DNA from: Apium graveolens
Taxonomy: Eukaryota; Streptophyta; Magnoliopsida; Apiales; Apiaceae
NCBI RefSeq assembly: GCF_009905375.1
Contig: NC_133647.1
Location: forward strand, 169,120,275 to 169,184,274
Direction of reading: 5' to 3'
Length of the DNA stretch: 64,000 bases
A program made the translations under genes and the position numbers. The notes beneath the pieces were generated by a model, which did not search any database, was not told the DNA's origin, and was given only the letters and a program-made list of their open reading frames with translations. This document shows positions 11,821 to 24,413 of the stretch, in pieces. Position 1 is the first letter of the stretch, and each line of letters begins with the position of its first letter.

Positions 11821-14410
11821 GTTTACCGAGGGGCCTCATTTGGAAGAAGTTCAGGCAAAGGCACAAAAAGATGGATTCCTTTTAATGCTCATCATGCGGT
11901 ATTGGATAATGAGTCGTTTTCTTCATCAGGGATGATGATTACCGCAGGACATAATACTTTTCGTCAGTTAATGTCTCAACGTCACTCTTCCAACTCCCAT
12001 AGCCAATTATGCTCATGCAGGTATAACTTGTCATTTTATCTTCAATAAATGTCCAACATCATGGATCATTGATTGGAGCTTCATCACATATGACTAAAAA
12101 TTCTAGTTTCTTAGAGTCATATCACGATAAAACTGGTAACATATGTGTTGATGATGGAGGCTTTGCACCTATTTAGGGAACGGGCGCTTCTCTTTGTTTC
12201 CCATCATTACCACTATCTAATGTTTTACATGTTCCTTCATTATCAGCAAATTATTATTTATTCCCCGTATTACTGAAAATCTTAATTGTTCAGTAACATT
12301 TTTCCCTTCTCACTGTGTCTTTCAGGATCCGGCGACAGGAAAGGTCCTTGGCAGTGGTAAAGTGATGAATGGTCTCTATGTCATGGAAGAGAATTCTATT
12401 ACTCCTTCGACAAGTTATCAGGTGTCATCTAAATCTAATCATGTTTTAGAGTCTTTGTTTCAATAGCATAGCCGGTTAGGCTCTTTCCTAGTTTGACCAA
12501 CAAATGTAACAGGGAAGAGTTTTTCTGTGAACCATGTGAATTGACCAAAGATAAATGGTCATCTTATCCATCTAGAAATAAAAGTTCTACTCTTTTTTCT
12601 ACTATTCATACCGATGTTTGGTGTCCATTTAAACATCCTACACATGACTAGGGATGTCAAATTAATCCAATCCGACGGATATCCGATCCGAAACCTAAAG
12701 TTTTGGATATACCAAACCCGAAATTTTGGATTTGGATTTCAACTATACTGAACCAATACCCAATCCGGAATCCGGAATCCAATTTAAACCCGACCCATAC
12801 CCGGAACCTTACTAAAACCCGACACATTTATTATAGATTATATGTAATATTTTAGATATAATACATATAATTTACATATTTTTCTTGCATTATTTGAGTA
12901 ATAGTAGAATATTATCAATTATGAGAACACTTATGTAGTGAATTATAACTTTTTATTTCAAAATCAGCTTTTATTATGTAAAATGTACTTTTTATATATG
13001 TATAAAAAAATAATGTGTGATGAAATACTAAATATTATGTTATCAACATATCTTAGATATTACTCATCATGTCAACCCGTGCAATATAATGTGTTTAACT
13101 ATTTATTAGTTAATGTATTTTAATTTTAGCTATCATATAGATGTGATTAATAGTGTTTGTATGTATAAATAATATTAAATTTGACTACATTATTTGTAAA
13201 TTTGGATACCCAAAAAATACTCGGTCCGATCCGAAACCCGACGGATTTGGATTTGGATAACCCGAAAATATTTGGATTTGAATTTGGATTTTACAATTCT
13301 CATCCGAATCCGACCCGTTGCCATCCTACACATGACGGATATAGATGGTTTGTTGTCTTTGTTGATTGTCATTCTAGACTTACTTGGGTATATCTTCTTA
13401 AACACAAAAGTGAAGTATTTGAATGTTTTAAATCTTTTCACCACATGATACAAAACCAATTTAATGCCTCTATCAAACTTCTTCGGAGTAATAATGGTAC
13501 CGAATATGACGGGGGCCCTTTACATCTTATTTGGACAGATGTAGTATTATTCATCAAACGACATGTGTTAAAACATCCCAACAAAATAGTATTGCAGAAA
13601 GGAAAATTGGTCACTTACAATAGCTAGCACGGTCTCTTATGTTAACAATGCATGTCCCCAAATATCTTTGGTGCAAAGCAGTCATGATTTGCTGCATACC
13701 TAATCAACCATCTCCCTTCAAGTGTTCTACAATTCAAAACACCCCTGTCCTTTGTCCTTGCGACTTCCTCTCATCCTTTGTCTCTTCAGATATTTGGGAG
13801 TGTCTGTTTTATTCTTCTCGAGATAAACTTGATTCTCGTGCCCTCCGATGTTGGTTATACACCAACTCAAAAGGGGTATAAGTGTTAAATCATCCTCCCT
13901 CACGTCGCATATATGTTAGTCATGACGTTACTTTTTGGGAGTCAATTTCCTATCTCTCTCCAGGATCCTCTTTGCTTCAAGGGGAGATTAATCGACACAG
14001 TCTTGATAGTGAAGCGACAGAGGAGTCACTTCCATTCATTAATATTCCTAGTCCAAATACTATCCCAAACATATCATCTACCCCTCCACGTCTGAGTAAT
14101 GAATCTGATGATCTAACTAGGCTTGACCTGCCAGATTTGATTACATATTCTAGAAGGACAAGTGACGAGATCACAACTTTACCTCATTCAGAGACCTCTG
14201 ACGTCGAGGCAGATCCTACAGCTCCTATAATTGAGCTAGATAATGGTAATACTCTTGATCCCTCTTTCGATCTTCCTATTGCTATAAGAAAGGGTGTACA
14301 CTCTTGTACCAACCATCATATCTCAAATTTTGTCTCCTATAATGCATTCTCTCCTTCATCACTTATTTTTGTGACATCTTTATCTAGTGTTTCTGTTCCA
14401 TGTACTTGAT
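11821..14410 (+). pseudogene. copia protease-integrase remnant, interrupted by a hAT element
   Basis: At about 12330 the frame reads DPATGKVLGSGKVMNGLY, the linker block between protease and integrase. The integrase core starts HTDVWCPFKHP at about 12610. It is cut at 12648 and resumes at 13337 as GYRWFVVFVDCHSRLTWVYL, then SNNGTEY at about 13485. The C-terminal part (DKLDSRALRCW; PPSRRIYVSHDVTFWE at about 13895) continues to 14409. Stops and frameshifts occur at about 12465, 13625 and 13880. Removing one 8-bp target copy together with the insert joins the two halves of the core in register. Confidence 0.85.
12649..13328. mobile_element. hAT-type non-autonomous element, 680 bp, with 8-bp target duplication
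   Basis: The ends are imperfect inverted repeats: TAGGGATGTCAA on the left, and TAGGATGGCAAC when the right end is read in reverse complement. Both sides are flanked by exactly CACATGAC (12641-12648 and 13329-13336). An 8-bp duplication and a TAGGG end fit the hAT superfamily. Subterminal parts are rich in ATCCG and CCGAATCCG words in opposite directions. There is no transposase frame, so it would need help in trans. It sits within the copia integrase core. Confidence 0.88.
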
Positions 14411-14414
14411 AGGA

Positions 14415-15924
14415 GGCTTTGATCCAAAATGGAAAGCTGCCATGATAAAATAAATGAATGCATTAAAACATAATGACACGTGGGAGTTAACTACTCTCCC
14501 CGCCGGAAGGAAGGTAGTAGGGTGCAAATGGGTGTTCACAGTGAAACAAAAGCCTAATGGGTTGATTGAAAGGTACAAGGCAACACTTGTGGCAAAAGTA
14601 TATATTCAAACTTACAGGATTGATTATCAGGAAACTTTTGCCCCTGTAGCGAAGATGGCCTCTATCCGAGTCTTGATATCATATGCAACAAACCTTGGAT
14701 GGGAACTCCAACAGTTGGATGTAAAAAATGCATTCTTGCATGGAGACCTAATAGAAGAGGTCTACATGGACATTCCACTTGGATTTTCTACAGCAGCAAC
14801 CATCAGAAAAGTATGTAGATTAAAAAAACTATATATGGATTGAAATAGTCTCCAAGGATTTGGTTTGACAAATTTCAGAGAGTTTTGGTCATATTTGGCT
14901 ACAAACAGGGCAATTCAGATCATAATATGTTTGTGAAAAGAAAAGGTGAAAAGATCACAGTATTGATTGTGTATGTCGATGACATCGTGATCACGGGCAA
15001 TGACACGTGTGAGATTGCAGATGTTAAACAGAGACTTGCCTCCGAATTTGAGATGAAGGACCCGGGAAAACTACGGTATTTCCTTGGAATTGAAGTCTCT
15101 AGAAGTTTGGGTGGTATCTTCCTTTCACAACGGAAGTATACACTCGACATGTTAAATGAGACAAGTATGTCAGGATGTAGACCTGCAGATTCTCCAACAG
15201 AAGCTAATCATAAACTTTGTGGACATGTAGGTGACATTGTTGATAGAACTCAATATCAAAGGTTAGTTGGAAGGCTAATCAATCTCTCTCACACAAGGCC
15301 AAATATAGCATATGCGGTGGGAGTCGTAAGCAGATACATGCATGATCCTCGACAACCTAATTTGGATGCAGTTTACATGATATTAAGGTATCTTAAAGCT
15401 GCTCTCGGAAAGGGTGTTATGTTTACTAATAACAATCATCTTGGAGTTGAGAGCTATACTGATGTAGATTGGGATGGTTGCCTTGACGATAGGTGCTCTA
15501 CCTCAGGATATTGTACACTTGTTGGAGGCAACCTTGTTACTTGGAAAAGCAAGAAGCAACTGGTGGTTGCGTAATCTAGTGCTGAAGCAGAATACAAAGC
15601 TATGGCTCGAGGTGTACGTGAATTACTATGGATCAGATTTCTTCTAACAGAATTAGGCCTTGCATCAGCTACTCTGATGAAATTGCATTGTGATAACAAA
15701 GCAGCTGTTGCCATTGCACGTGATCCAGTTCAGCATGACAGAACGGAGCATATTGAGATTGATCGACACTTTATCTAAGAAAAGATCAATAATGATTCCA
15801 TTAGTATCCATTTCGTGAGATCAGAAGATCAAGTAGCTGATGTGTTAACCAAGGGTTTGTGTTCGAAAAAGCTTCATCCTCTTATTAGCAAGTTGGGCAT
15901 GGATGATATATATGCATCAATTTG
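14415..15924 (+). pseudogene. copia reverse transcriptase and RNase H remnant
   Basis: Reverse transcriptase starts near 14454 (NDTWELTTLPAGRKVVGCKW) and has YKATLVAK, ETFAPVAKM, LDVKNAFLHGDL and YGLKQSPRIWFDKF. The active-site YVDD with DIVITGND is intact at about 14970. RNase H shows SSAEAEYKAM at about 15578 and the copia tail ADVLTKGL at about 15840. Stops occur at about 14842 (YMD then TGA), 15572 and 15777. This is the best preserved gene of the element, but it still cannot give a full product. Confidence 0.92.
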
Positions 15925-15932
15925 AGGGGGAG
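15919..15932 (+). other. Polypurine tract of the copia element
   Basis: The run TTTGAGGGGGAG lies just before the 3' LTR start TGTTAAGATG, as is typical of copia elements. Confidence 0.88.
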
Positions 15933-16163
15933 TGTTAAGATGAAGCTGACATAAGCATCGTGACATCAGCATTGTGACCATAGCATGACAAAAGTTACTA
16001 TAGAGTACTTAGCCTCCAAGTTGTACTTTCTATATAAGAGCTTAGCTTTCCTGTAATAATCTAACAAGCAATATTTTACTTTCCTCTATGATATACACTG
16101 CAGTTCATATATAATTCAATTTCTTCCTATCTGTCTATTATATATATACATACCCACTTCTAA
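15933..16163 (+). repeat. copia 3' LTR (about 231 bp)
   Basis: It starts TGTTAAGATGAAGC after the polypurine tract and ends near CCCACTTCTAA, the same word that ends the 5' LTR before its primer site. It lacks a clean terminal CA, so its last one or two bases are uncertain. Confidence 0.85.
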
Positions 16164-16837
16164 TCTGAGAGTTATAAATCTTGATATCACTAATTCATAA
16201 AGATGATTGTACTGCCCTGGCTTTGCACATATAAGTCTGGTTGATGATAGCAAGGAAAATTATGTTTATGATCTGACAATTCTGAACAAGGACTGTATGC
16301 CTTCAATTTACGAACGCACTCAAGGTCAATGGGTATCATATCTATTCTTCTTTCTTCCAACTGTACTCAAGTTTAGTCAATTTACGAAGTCTCTATTTTG
16401 GTTTTTACAACATCCTTTGCTCCCCTCTCTGCTAAGTATACTCTAGCTCAATTAATAAGATATCTTATGTTGTATAATATCCCCATCCTCTTTCTGTGTT
16501 TATCAGCTAGAGTCACTTAACTAGTGTGAATCTTGGTTATTGTGATGGGTATGTACAATTCAAGCATCGGACTGCCTTTGTGACAAAGATCGTCAACCAA
16601 CTAATTGTCCACCTGTTCTAATCGTAAGGAAAGTAGAGGTATTAATTTTTGAAGCCTTCAGCTAGTCCAAATAATATAAGTTTAGGTGGTCTTTTATTAA
16701 TGAAACGTTATAGTGCAATGTGCTATTTAAGTAATTCTCTCGTAACATCCTGACTATGTAAATGCATGTTCTATGTTTTCTTTCTATTAGAATATAAATC
16801 AAACCAAACTAAACGTAACCGGTATATTCCGCTTTCG

Positions 16838-16925
16838 CAGGTCTGGGTATGGTAAGATGTACGCAGTTTTCCCCTCAACATAAGAATGAAGAGGCTGTTT
16901 CCTGAATGACCCCCGGCTTGTGTGT
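16838..16925 (+). repeat. SINE-like fragment
   Basis: The stretch contains GGTCTGGGTATGGTAAGATG, TACGCAG and GAGGCTGTTTCCTGAATGAC, followed by CCCCGGCTT-like sequence. This resembles a dispersed SINE-like repeat common in plant genomes, in my recollection. No internal promoter box or target duplication is clear, so the assignment is weak. Confidence 0.4.
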
Positions 16926-17192
16926 GTGCGCATAATATATAAAAAGTGTAAAAAATTTAACTAAAAAAATAAAATTTGATGGCATAATTAAAAAAAATAG
17001 GTCGAGACAAATATGATCCTATGGCATTATTCACATAGGACTTGCCTAATTCCAAATGCATTTAACATTTCTCAACTACCTTGACATAACTACTAACTAC
17101 CATGGGGAAGAAGATAACTGCTTTGAAAATTGAAATATTAAAAACTAACCAACAACGGTTAGCAAAGTTGATGGCGGAAAAGCAACCTCCAC

Positions 17193-17300
17193 TTTTTTGG
17201 CAAAGAGATCTTGAGTTTACTGATTTCAATACTCATCATTTTTTTATTTTTTGGTAAAGAGATCTTGAGTTTACTGATTTCAATACTCATCATTTTTTTC
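17193..17300 (+). repeat. Tandem duplication, period 54 bp
   Basis: The segment around AAAGAGATCTTGAGTTTACT and CAATACTCATCA occurs twice with a spacing of 54 bp and one visible difference (GGCAAAG against GGTAAAG). It lies in non-coding DNA. Confidence 0.85.
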
Positions 17301-18734
17301 CTTGTGCAGAACCATGGGAAAGTGGACAATGTCTGGGAGTGGGAGGAATTTTCGCCAAGGAGATATTTGCGGGCTTTTAGGTTTTCTGTAAGATAACTCT
17401 AATGATCCAAGACTCGGGGCTATTCCGTAAGCAATATTTAGCAGTATGCAAAATTGTTATTTTTTATTCTATTTTTTCAAAAAAAAATATTGCTAATCTA
17501 ACCCATGATCATACAGGGTACAAGCAAATTTGAAAAATAATAACGTTACAACTGTAGCTAATGACCAGTTGTCCTCTAAATCTAAAGAAGTAGACAAGAC
17601 AACATATTCAACCATTAGGCCTCTGTTGTGGGATTTTTACTTTTGACACTTGGAATTGTGTAAAATATTTATTTATTTACATTTAATCAAATTGTTATTA
17701 ATCCTGATTTTTGATTTTTAATCTACTATTATATCATGCTAAGGTGCTCGAGCTGTGAGAGGATAGTAGAGTCTGAATGCTGAAACTTGGGATACACAGT
17801 TATGTGTATTTACATGGGAGAGTCCTTCAGTTTAATATATATAAACACACATAAGAAATTTGAAATTGTTGGCACCGTCTACGTATCCCAAGCTTCAGTC
17901 CCTGCTACCATCACAGCTATAGCACCGAATATCTTCCTGATGTAATGGTATAGTACAAATTAAGAATCAGGATTATGGATTTATTAAAAGGTGATGAAAA
18001 TAAATATTTTACACTAGTCTACGTATCGAAGTGAAAAAACCCACTACATAGATGTGTAATTGTTGAATCTGGCATCTTGTATATTCTTCTTTAGATATAG
18101 ATGCGAATTGGTCATTAGTATGGCCGTATCAATTTTTTTTAATTTAATATTATATTATATGGTCAAGGCATATGATTGACAATGTTACTTTCTTATCTTC
18201 AAAAAAAATGATCACAAATGATGATCAAGCACGATTTTAAATATCACTTACAAAATACAACTATTTGAAATCATTCAACTAAAGATCTCTCTGCCCACAA
18301 TACAGAGGCTGCTTATCTAACCTCAATTTCCCTAATTGTTGTGGTTGGTTTTATTTCTCGAATAATATTTCAATAGAAAGAATAATTAGAACATGCATTA
18401 ATCATAGAAGAGGTAATATTTGTAATCGGAATCTTCAAAATGTTACGAGGAAGAAGATGACTGAAAAAACTTTTGTGGACCGTGTGACATAAGTTTTACT
18501 TGGTAAAAGACTAGCTATACCATTCTATATGCACTAGTAGATCTAAAGATTTGAGAGTGAGACTTGGTTTGCAACTACTGAAGCAAGGATACGTGTTTGA
18601 CTATTCTTTCAAAAAAGACTAATTTGACAATAGACTTCAGCATTAAGAGTTTGATGGAATGGGCATCTTTTTCATTATTCTGCATATTTGTGTTTTGTAG
18701 CCTATACATGATAATCATGGAACAATAAAATATA

Positions 18735-18984
18735 CTCCCTCCGTCCCCATCAATTCTTTACATTGGGAACGGAGTCTGGGCACACACTTTAATGTTCTTA
18801 TTAAATGTAGTTGCATAATTTTTTTTAAAATATTTTTTCTTTTAAATAAAAATATAATATTCAAACTTTTATACAAAAAAAGAAAATTTTAAAAATAAAT
18901 TACGGAAATATACTTTATAGTTATATTAAAATGTGTGTCAAACATGTGAAAAAAACTGTAAAAAAATGAGAGGGACGGAGGTAG
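18735..18984. mobile_element. Stowaway MITE (Tc1/mariner type), 250 bp
   Basis: The terminal repeats are CTCCCTCCGTCCC on the left and CTACCTCCGTCCC on the right (reverse complement). A TA target duplication flanks both ends (18733-18734 and 18985-18986). The interior is AT-rich and non-coding. Confidence 0.9.
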
Positions 18985-18986
18985 TA

Positions 18987-20300
18987 TAGAGCATTTGTTT
19001 TAAATTTAAGCTTTTTTATTAAATTTGAACTTTCATACTGGAGCTCGGGGCCTCGGGCCATACCCCCCTGTATCAGATGGTGGAAAGAGATACCACCCTA
19101 CGAGAGAACACCATTTAGATCTATATTCCCAGTAAAATGAAAATTTGTTTTCTTCTGCTAAATAATACAATGAAAATTGTTGTTTTTGGTTGAAAACAAT
19201 GATTAGAATTTCCAGGATTATAGACCTCCACCGTTTTTGTTTATTTATGTAATTGTAGTACAAAAATTTTAAGAGTTCAACTATTAAATTTTGATATTAA
19301 TGTCCAAATCCATGCTTATATTTCGGAAATGAGAACTATTCGGCTGAGTTACCGATTTGTGGTTTATCGGACGATTTTTGACAAGCCGGATGATTTATCG
19401 GCAATTTAGCGAATCAGTCAAATATTTTTGACCGATTTATCAGCGATTTATCGAAAAATGGGCAGATTTCTATCATAGGGTTCAAATCTCATCAAGTATT
19501 CCCTTAAAAAAAATCATTAAGTGTTGAAATTAAATAGTTAAGTTATTGGTCGTAAGCACTTTATCCGAAACAATTCGAGATTTTGAAAGAACTAATAATG
19601 CAACATAGTTAAGAAAGTGTTGTTTTTCGCATGCTATTTAATTAAATTGAGCAACAGAGCATATATTGTTTTCTTAACAATTTTCCTTTAAAAATAATGA
19701 TAAAAACGATGTTTAATTTCTTGAATTTATTTCCCAAATAACTTTTTGTATAAAAAGCTAAATGAGTAAAATGTTATTCAAGATTTTCTTCCCCCGTTAA
19801 GAAATTAAAAGAGAAAAAAACATGGTAAATTCCTTCTTTAGCAAATCTTGAAAAATGAACCTAGAAATGAGGTGAATTTGTTTTACTAATGAGTTGTAAT
19901 CAACAAATTTAGAAAATCAATTTAAGACGGTTATAATAGTAATTACTAGATTGACTTGAAAAATTAATATAACCAATTTTTTAATATTTTTTAAAAGAAA
20001 ATATTTAAAATTATTTAAAAAAATTAAAGAGTTGTAATCAACAAATTTAGAAAATTAATATTTTTTTTTAAAGAAAATATTTAAAATTATTTAGAAAGAA
20101 ATTTGAAAATACATTCCAATTTTTTATCCCAGTATAATCAACCTACATGAAGATTATATAACTCAGACTGAAAATTGCCCAAAGAAATGCACGAGTGTGT
20201 TTGGGAGGTGACAACTGACAACTATGTACGCAAAGCAGTCAGAAGTCTTACCCAATATTTAAATTCAAAATTTTGGTTATTCATATAAAATAAACTAGAT
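18987..20300. other. Intergenic AT-rich region
   Basis: There is no supported gene. A run of TTTATCGG-type words at about 19340-19460 suggests an old foldback repeat. A segment at about 19680-19810 resembles 26110-26250, with TTTCTTGAATT and CTTCCCCCG words in both, so it is a dispersed repeat of unknown class. Confidence 0.45.
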
Positions 20301-20307
20301 TTTCGTA

Positions 20308-20373
20308 TTTGACCAATCACGAGTTTTACTTTTCTATTACTAATAGTTAACAATATCTAAAACGTTGACGTCA
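20308..20373 (+). promoter_or_regulatory. W-box and TGACGTCA motifs upstream of the LysM kinase gene
   Basis: TTGACC occurs at about 20309 and the palindrome TGACGTCA at 20366-20373, with an overlapping TTGAC core at 20365-20369. These are known binding words of WRKY and TGA/bZIP factors that act in defence genes. They lie about 145-210 bp before the chosen start codon. Function here is inferred from the words alone. Confidence 0.4.
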
Positions 20374-20516
20374 AAAGTCCATGACGCCGGGTCTTCAACA
20401 TTACAACCACACAGAGTTCAACACTTTGACAAATGATGGTACTCAACTTGTTACATTTTCATCACTTCCGCTCTTGATTCAGAAGCCTCCATCATTTTTC
20501 ATTCTTGCATGCAAAT

Positions 20517-23500
20517 ATGAAAAGACTCAACTCACTACTGTGTTGTTTTCTGATCATCATCACCTTTTTTCACATCACCAAAGTTGATTCAAACAAGTGC
20601 CATGGTGAGTGCACTGCATTAGCTTCATACTACTTATGGAACGGAGCTAATCTTTCATTAATAGCCAATGCATTCAACACAAATATAAGTAACATCATGG
20701 GCTATAATCCGCAGATCATTAGTTATAATAATATTTCGAGAGGTGATAGAGTGAATGTTCCATTTAAATGCGGGTGTTTAGGAGGTTCATTTTCTGATTT
20801 TCTTGGTCATATGTTTAGGTTTAAGAGTGTAACCGGGAATACTTACGAGGCGATTGCTAAAACTGTGTATTCAAGGCTCACTACTCTTGAAATGTTGGTT
20901 GAGTTTAATGACTTCAATGCTAGACAGCGGATTGCTATAAATGAAAGTTTGAATGTTCCGGTGATATGTTCTTGTGGTAGTAGAAGGGTTTCGAAGGATT
21001 ACGGCTTGTTCATTACGTATCCGTTAAGCCGCGTCGAGAATTTATCTTCGGTCGCTAAAGGGGCTGGACTTCCAGAAAAACTGCTGACAGATTATAATAG
21101 GGGCATGAATTTTAGTAGCGGAAGTGGGTTTGTTTTTATTCCTGGAAAAGGTGATTCTTTCATATAATATATATTAGGTGATGCTAAATTGTAGAAGTAG
21201 AACCATATTGTGATAGTGATTATAATTTGTTTAACTTAAAGCGGCATCTGGCATGGCTCGTAAATTTTTTTAGTTTTGTCTGATAATATTCCTTATGTTG
21301 TATATGTTTGAAAAGAGAAATGATCCCTATAAAATAGGACAGTATCTAGTGTTGTTTGCAGAGGACTTTAGACTAACAGTATTTTGAGGTCGCATTGTGT
21401 AATCCTTAATGAACGAGGTAGGGGTCCCCTCAACCTTGCTTGTCTTCCTGAAAAACTGATGTTTTATATTAGACTACTACTGTATGTTCAAAATTGGTGA
21501 TAAATTTCTTTCCTTCGAATGCAGATCAAACTGGGAGTCACCCTCCCTTGAAATCAAGGTAATTAGGCACTTATCTTTTTTAAGATTTGAAATTTACTTC
21601 TTTATTTAACATTTTACCTAATTCTCGTTTTTTTGTTTTGCAGATCGAGTGGTTGGTTCTTTGCATTTTTCTGTATGAACTATGATATATAATATCTTTT
21701 GAGGGCAGATTATGGAATCCCCCAGTTTTTCGTGTCCATTGTAATCTTACAGTCTGCTGACAATTTTGGCAGGAATACGTGGTGAAGTCATTGCAGGCAT
21801 TGCAGGTGTTACAGGGACTCTTGCAGTGGCTGCTTGTTTCTACTTTTGTGTCTACAGCAGATTTTTTGGTAAAGGATCATTTGTTTACCTCATTGAGTTT
21901 AAGATTTGTAATCCTAAAGTTTGATAATATCAACTGTCAAGTATGTCAAGTCCTATATATTTATGTTAGTGTTTTGAAAAGTATCTGATTAAAACTTATA
22001 CCCACTGGAAATCTCACTGAGGACGTTGGTATCCACATCATTGATAGCTTTCGTCGACAGGTTCTGGAACTAACTCGGAGAAGACTTCGGGATCTAGTGC
22101 TTTCAATGGTGGTGTTTCCCCAAAGATTACGGGTATCACCGTTCACAACTCATTGGAATTCTCATATAATGAACTTGCTGAAGCCACTGGCAACTTCAGC
22201 CCGGCCAATAAGATTGGTCAAGGAGGATTTGGTTCTGTATACTATGCAGAGCTAAGAGGAGAGGTTAGTGCCTATGCAATTCAATCTTAACATACTGCGT
22301 CTAAATGGTAAAAATGAATGCATATTTAACTAAAAAACCGATCTGATTGTCATATGACCCATGAAGACTGACTAATGAAGTTTCAAAGTCTTCTAGTGGA
22401 CCGAAATTGATCTTCTATTTATTAATTTTTGCAAGATAAGCTGAAAACAAAATGCTAACTAAACTATCAGGTTGGACTCTTGGATCATTTATGAGATTTT
22501 TAACCCAATTTCTACATTATCTAGTAAAGTTTATCTACTTACATGTATATTATGTGCAGAAGGTCGCAATCAAAAAGATGAACTTGAAAGCTTCAAAAGT
22601 ATTTCTGGCTGAACTGAAGGTTTTGACAAATGTTCATCACCTGAACTTGGTACTATTCACCAACTTACTAATTCTGGCTATATTTGTAGAGTGAATTTTT
22701 TTTATTAGTTTAAACATCTCTATAATTGTGGTGTTTCTAGTTGCGGATCCGATCAGTATGTTTTTAAGACAGACAACACTGCCGGTGCTTATTTCTAAAA
22801 AGAACACACTTAGTCCATTTTCATATCAACATATGGATTGGTGGACAACAAAATGTACATGTAGGGCCATCCTTAGGTTTACATCTTCTAAAAGACATAA
22901 AAATGATAAGAACATATATGAAACTGATTCCATAAGTAAAATTACTATATAAACCTTTTTTTTTGTGAAATGTTTACACGGTTTTGTATTTATACTCATA
23001 ATGTACCTGATGTTCTTGTAATGCAATTTGATCTACAAACTTTAGACTGATAAACTCAATTAGCATATTGAAGCATGCTTTCAAGTTTGTCATAATTCTG
23101 AAGTTGTATTTTGTTAGAATCATGGAATAGGTGTCACACCTGTTCTTGATGTTCATCTGAATAAAATGAATGCTCTTACTATATGCAGGTGCATTTAATT
23201 GGATATGCTGTTGAAGGTTCCTTGTTTATAGTCTATGAATTCATCGAGAATGGCAACTTATGCCAGCATCTGCGAGATTTTTCAGGTTCAAATGAAAAAC
23301 CTTCTCTAGAGCTAAAATTTACTTTATCTGTCATATTAGTCTATACATTACTATTCCTTTTTTGTTTTTGAAGGGAAGGAGCCATTATCATGGTCTAGCA
23401 GGCTGCAGATTGCACTCGACTCAGCTAGAGGACTAGAATATATCCATGAGCACACTAATCCCGCCTACATTCATCGTGACATCAAGTCCGCTAACATTTT

Positions 23501-24413
23501 GCTTGACAAAAATTTACGAGCCAAGGTTAAATTTACTTGAGTGATAGACAAGCAAATACGTTGTTTTCGTCTGTAACTTGAATTGAACATATAGTGTTAT
23601 TCTACAGGTTGCTGATTTTGGGTTGACAAAACTTGTAAAAGTCGGGACTGGTTTCTTGCAAACTCAACTTGTGGGTACTTTTGGGTACATGTCTCCCGAG
23701 TATGATACTCTTTCACTATATGTACCATTTCTCAGTTATATATTCTTTATCCAGCCTTTTCCTTTCCCCTCTAGTATAAACGCATGTTTTTGCAGATATT
23801 CTCAGCGTGGAGTGGTCTCCACCAAGATAGATGTATATGCTTTTGGAGTTGTTCTTTATGAACTAATATCCGCTAAAGAAGCTGTCGTCGAGTACAGTGA
23901 AGATTCTGCCACAGAAATCAATGAAGATTCTACCAGAGCAATGGCACTTGTTGCTATGGTTATTTCTTGTTTCTTCTATTTTATAAATTTGAAATGTGCT
24001 GCCTTTTATGTTTCCACGATTATAATTTGTACCATTATGTGAGGTTATATTTTTTTCCTTCGCTGTTATATTTTATACAGTTTGAAGAGGTTATGAATCA
24101 GCCCAACCCCAGCACAGATCTTCAAAAATTGGTTGATCCGAGGCTTGGCGAGAACTATCCAATGGACTCAGTTTGCGAGGTAAAAAAATGAATTTTAGTT
24201 AAAACAATATTATGGAAACATGTGAGCTTGATGGTTGTGGTTCTGCTACTTACTTTCCAGATAGCCCAGCTTGCAAAAGCTTGTACGCTACAAAATCATT
24301 TACTAAGGCCGAGCATGAGGTCAATTGTGGTTGCATTGACGACACTTACATCTGGAACTGGGGACAGGTATGTCAGTTCATCAGACAAACACCAAGATCT
24401 TGTTAATATATAA
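20517..24413 (+). CDS. LYK: LysM receptor-like kinase, CERK1/NFR1 type, 12 exons
   Basis: The predicted product is a plasma-membrane receptor that binds chitin- or Nod-factor-like oligosaccharides outside and signals through a Ser/Thr kinase. The exons I read are 20517-21150, 21525-21558, 21644-21651, 21773-21868, 22061-22263, 22560-22649, 23189-23285, 23374-23525, 23608-23699, 23796-23958, 24081-24179 and 24261-24413. They join in frame with GT-AG borders into about 606 aa, close to the family's usual 610-620. The start is the in-frame ATG before a hydrophobic signal peptide. LysM repeats with CxC motifs (CGC, CSC) fill exon 1. The membrane segment is in exon 4 ([19 protein letters not shown]). 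The kinase has [27 protein letters not shown] (an RD kinase), ADFGLTKL and GTFGYMSPE. The 8-nt third exon is needed to keep the frame. The gene appears intact. CERK1-like and NFR1-like roles cannot be separated here. Confidence 0.9.

Larger units (their letters stand above)
10646..16163 (+). mobile_element. Ty1/copia element, 5' LTR split by the gypsy insertion
   Basis: The element shows the copia order: LTR, primer site (TGGTATCAGAGCATGG from 10843), protease-integrase, reverse transcriptase, RNase H, polypurine tract and LTR. The 5' LTR is present only as 10646-10840. Its left part should lie beyond the gypsy 5' LTR, outside the window. The aligned parts of the two LTRs differ at about 13 of 195 positions by eye, so this copy is much older than the gypsy insert. 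The gag region is nearly gone, and 10860-11820 has no readable frame. All the coding genes are broken. Confidence 0.92.
16164..18732. other. Intergenic region with gene and repeat relics
   Basis: There is no intact gene. A segment at about 16220-16345 (AHISLVDDSKENYVYDLTI) resembles the segments at about 26345 and 48190 that follow the words AAGTCTGGTTGATG or AAGCCTGGTTGATG, and looks like a decayed 3' part of an F-box type gene. The rest is AT-rich. The separately listed SINE-like piece and a tandem duplication lie here. Confidence 0.5.

Noticed and set aside
13181..13336. Plus-strand start of the 148-codon frame at 13181 as the integrase N-terminus
   Set aside because: Codons before 13337 come from the hAT element. 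Only the sequence after the target duplication is integrase.
20517..21167. A truncated LysM protein ending at the stop at 21165-21167
   Set aside because: The frame passes a good donor at 21151, and eleven further exons join in frame to a full receptor kinase. The stop lies in intron 1.
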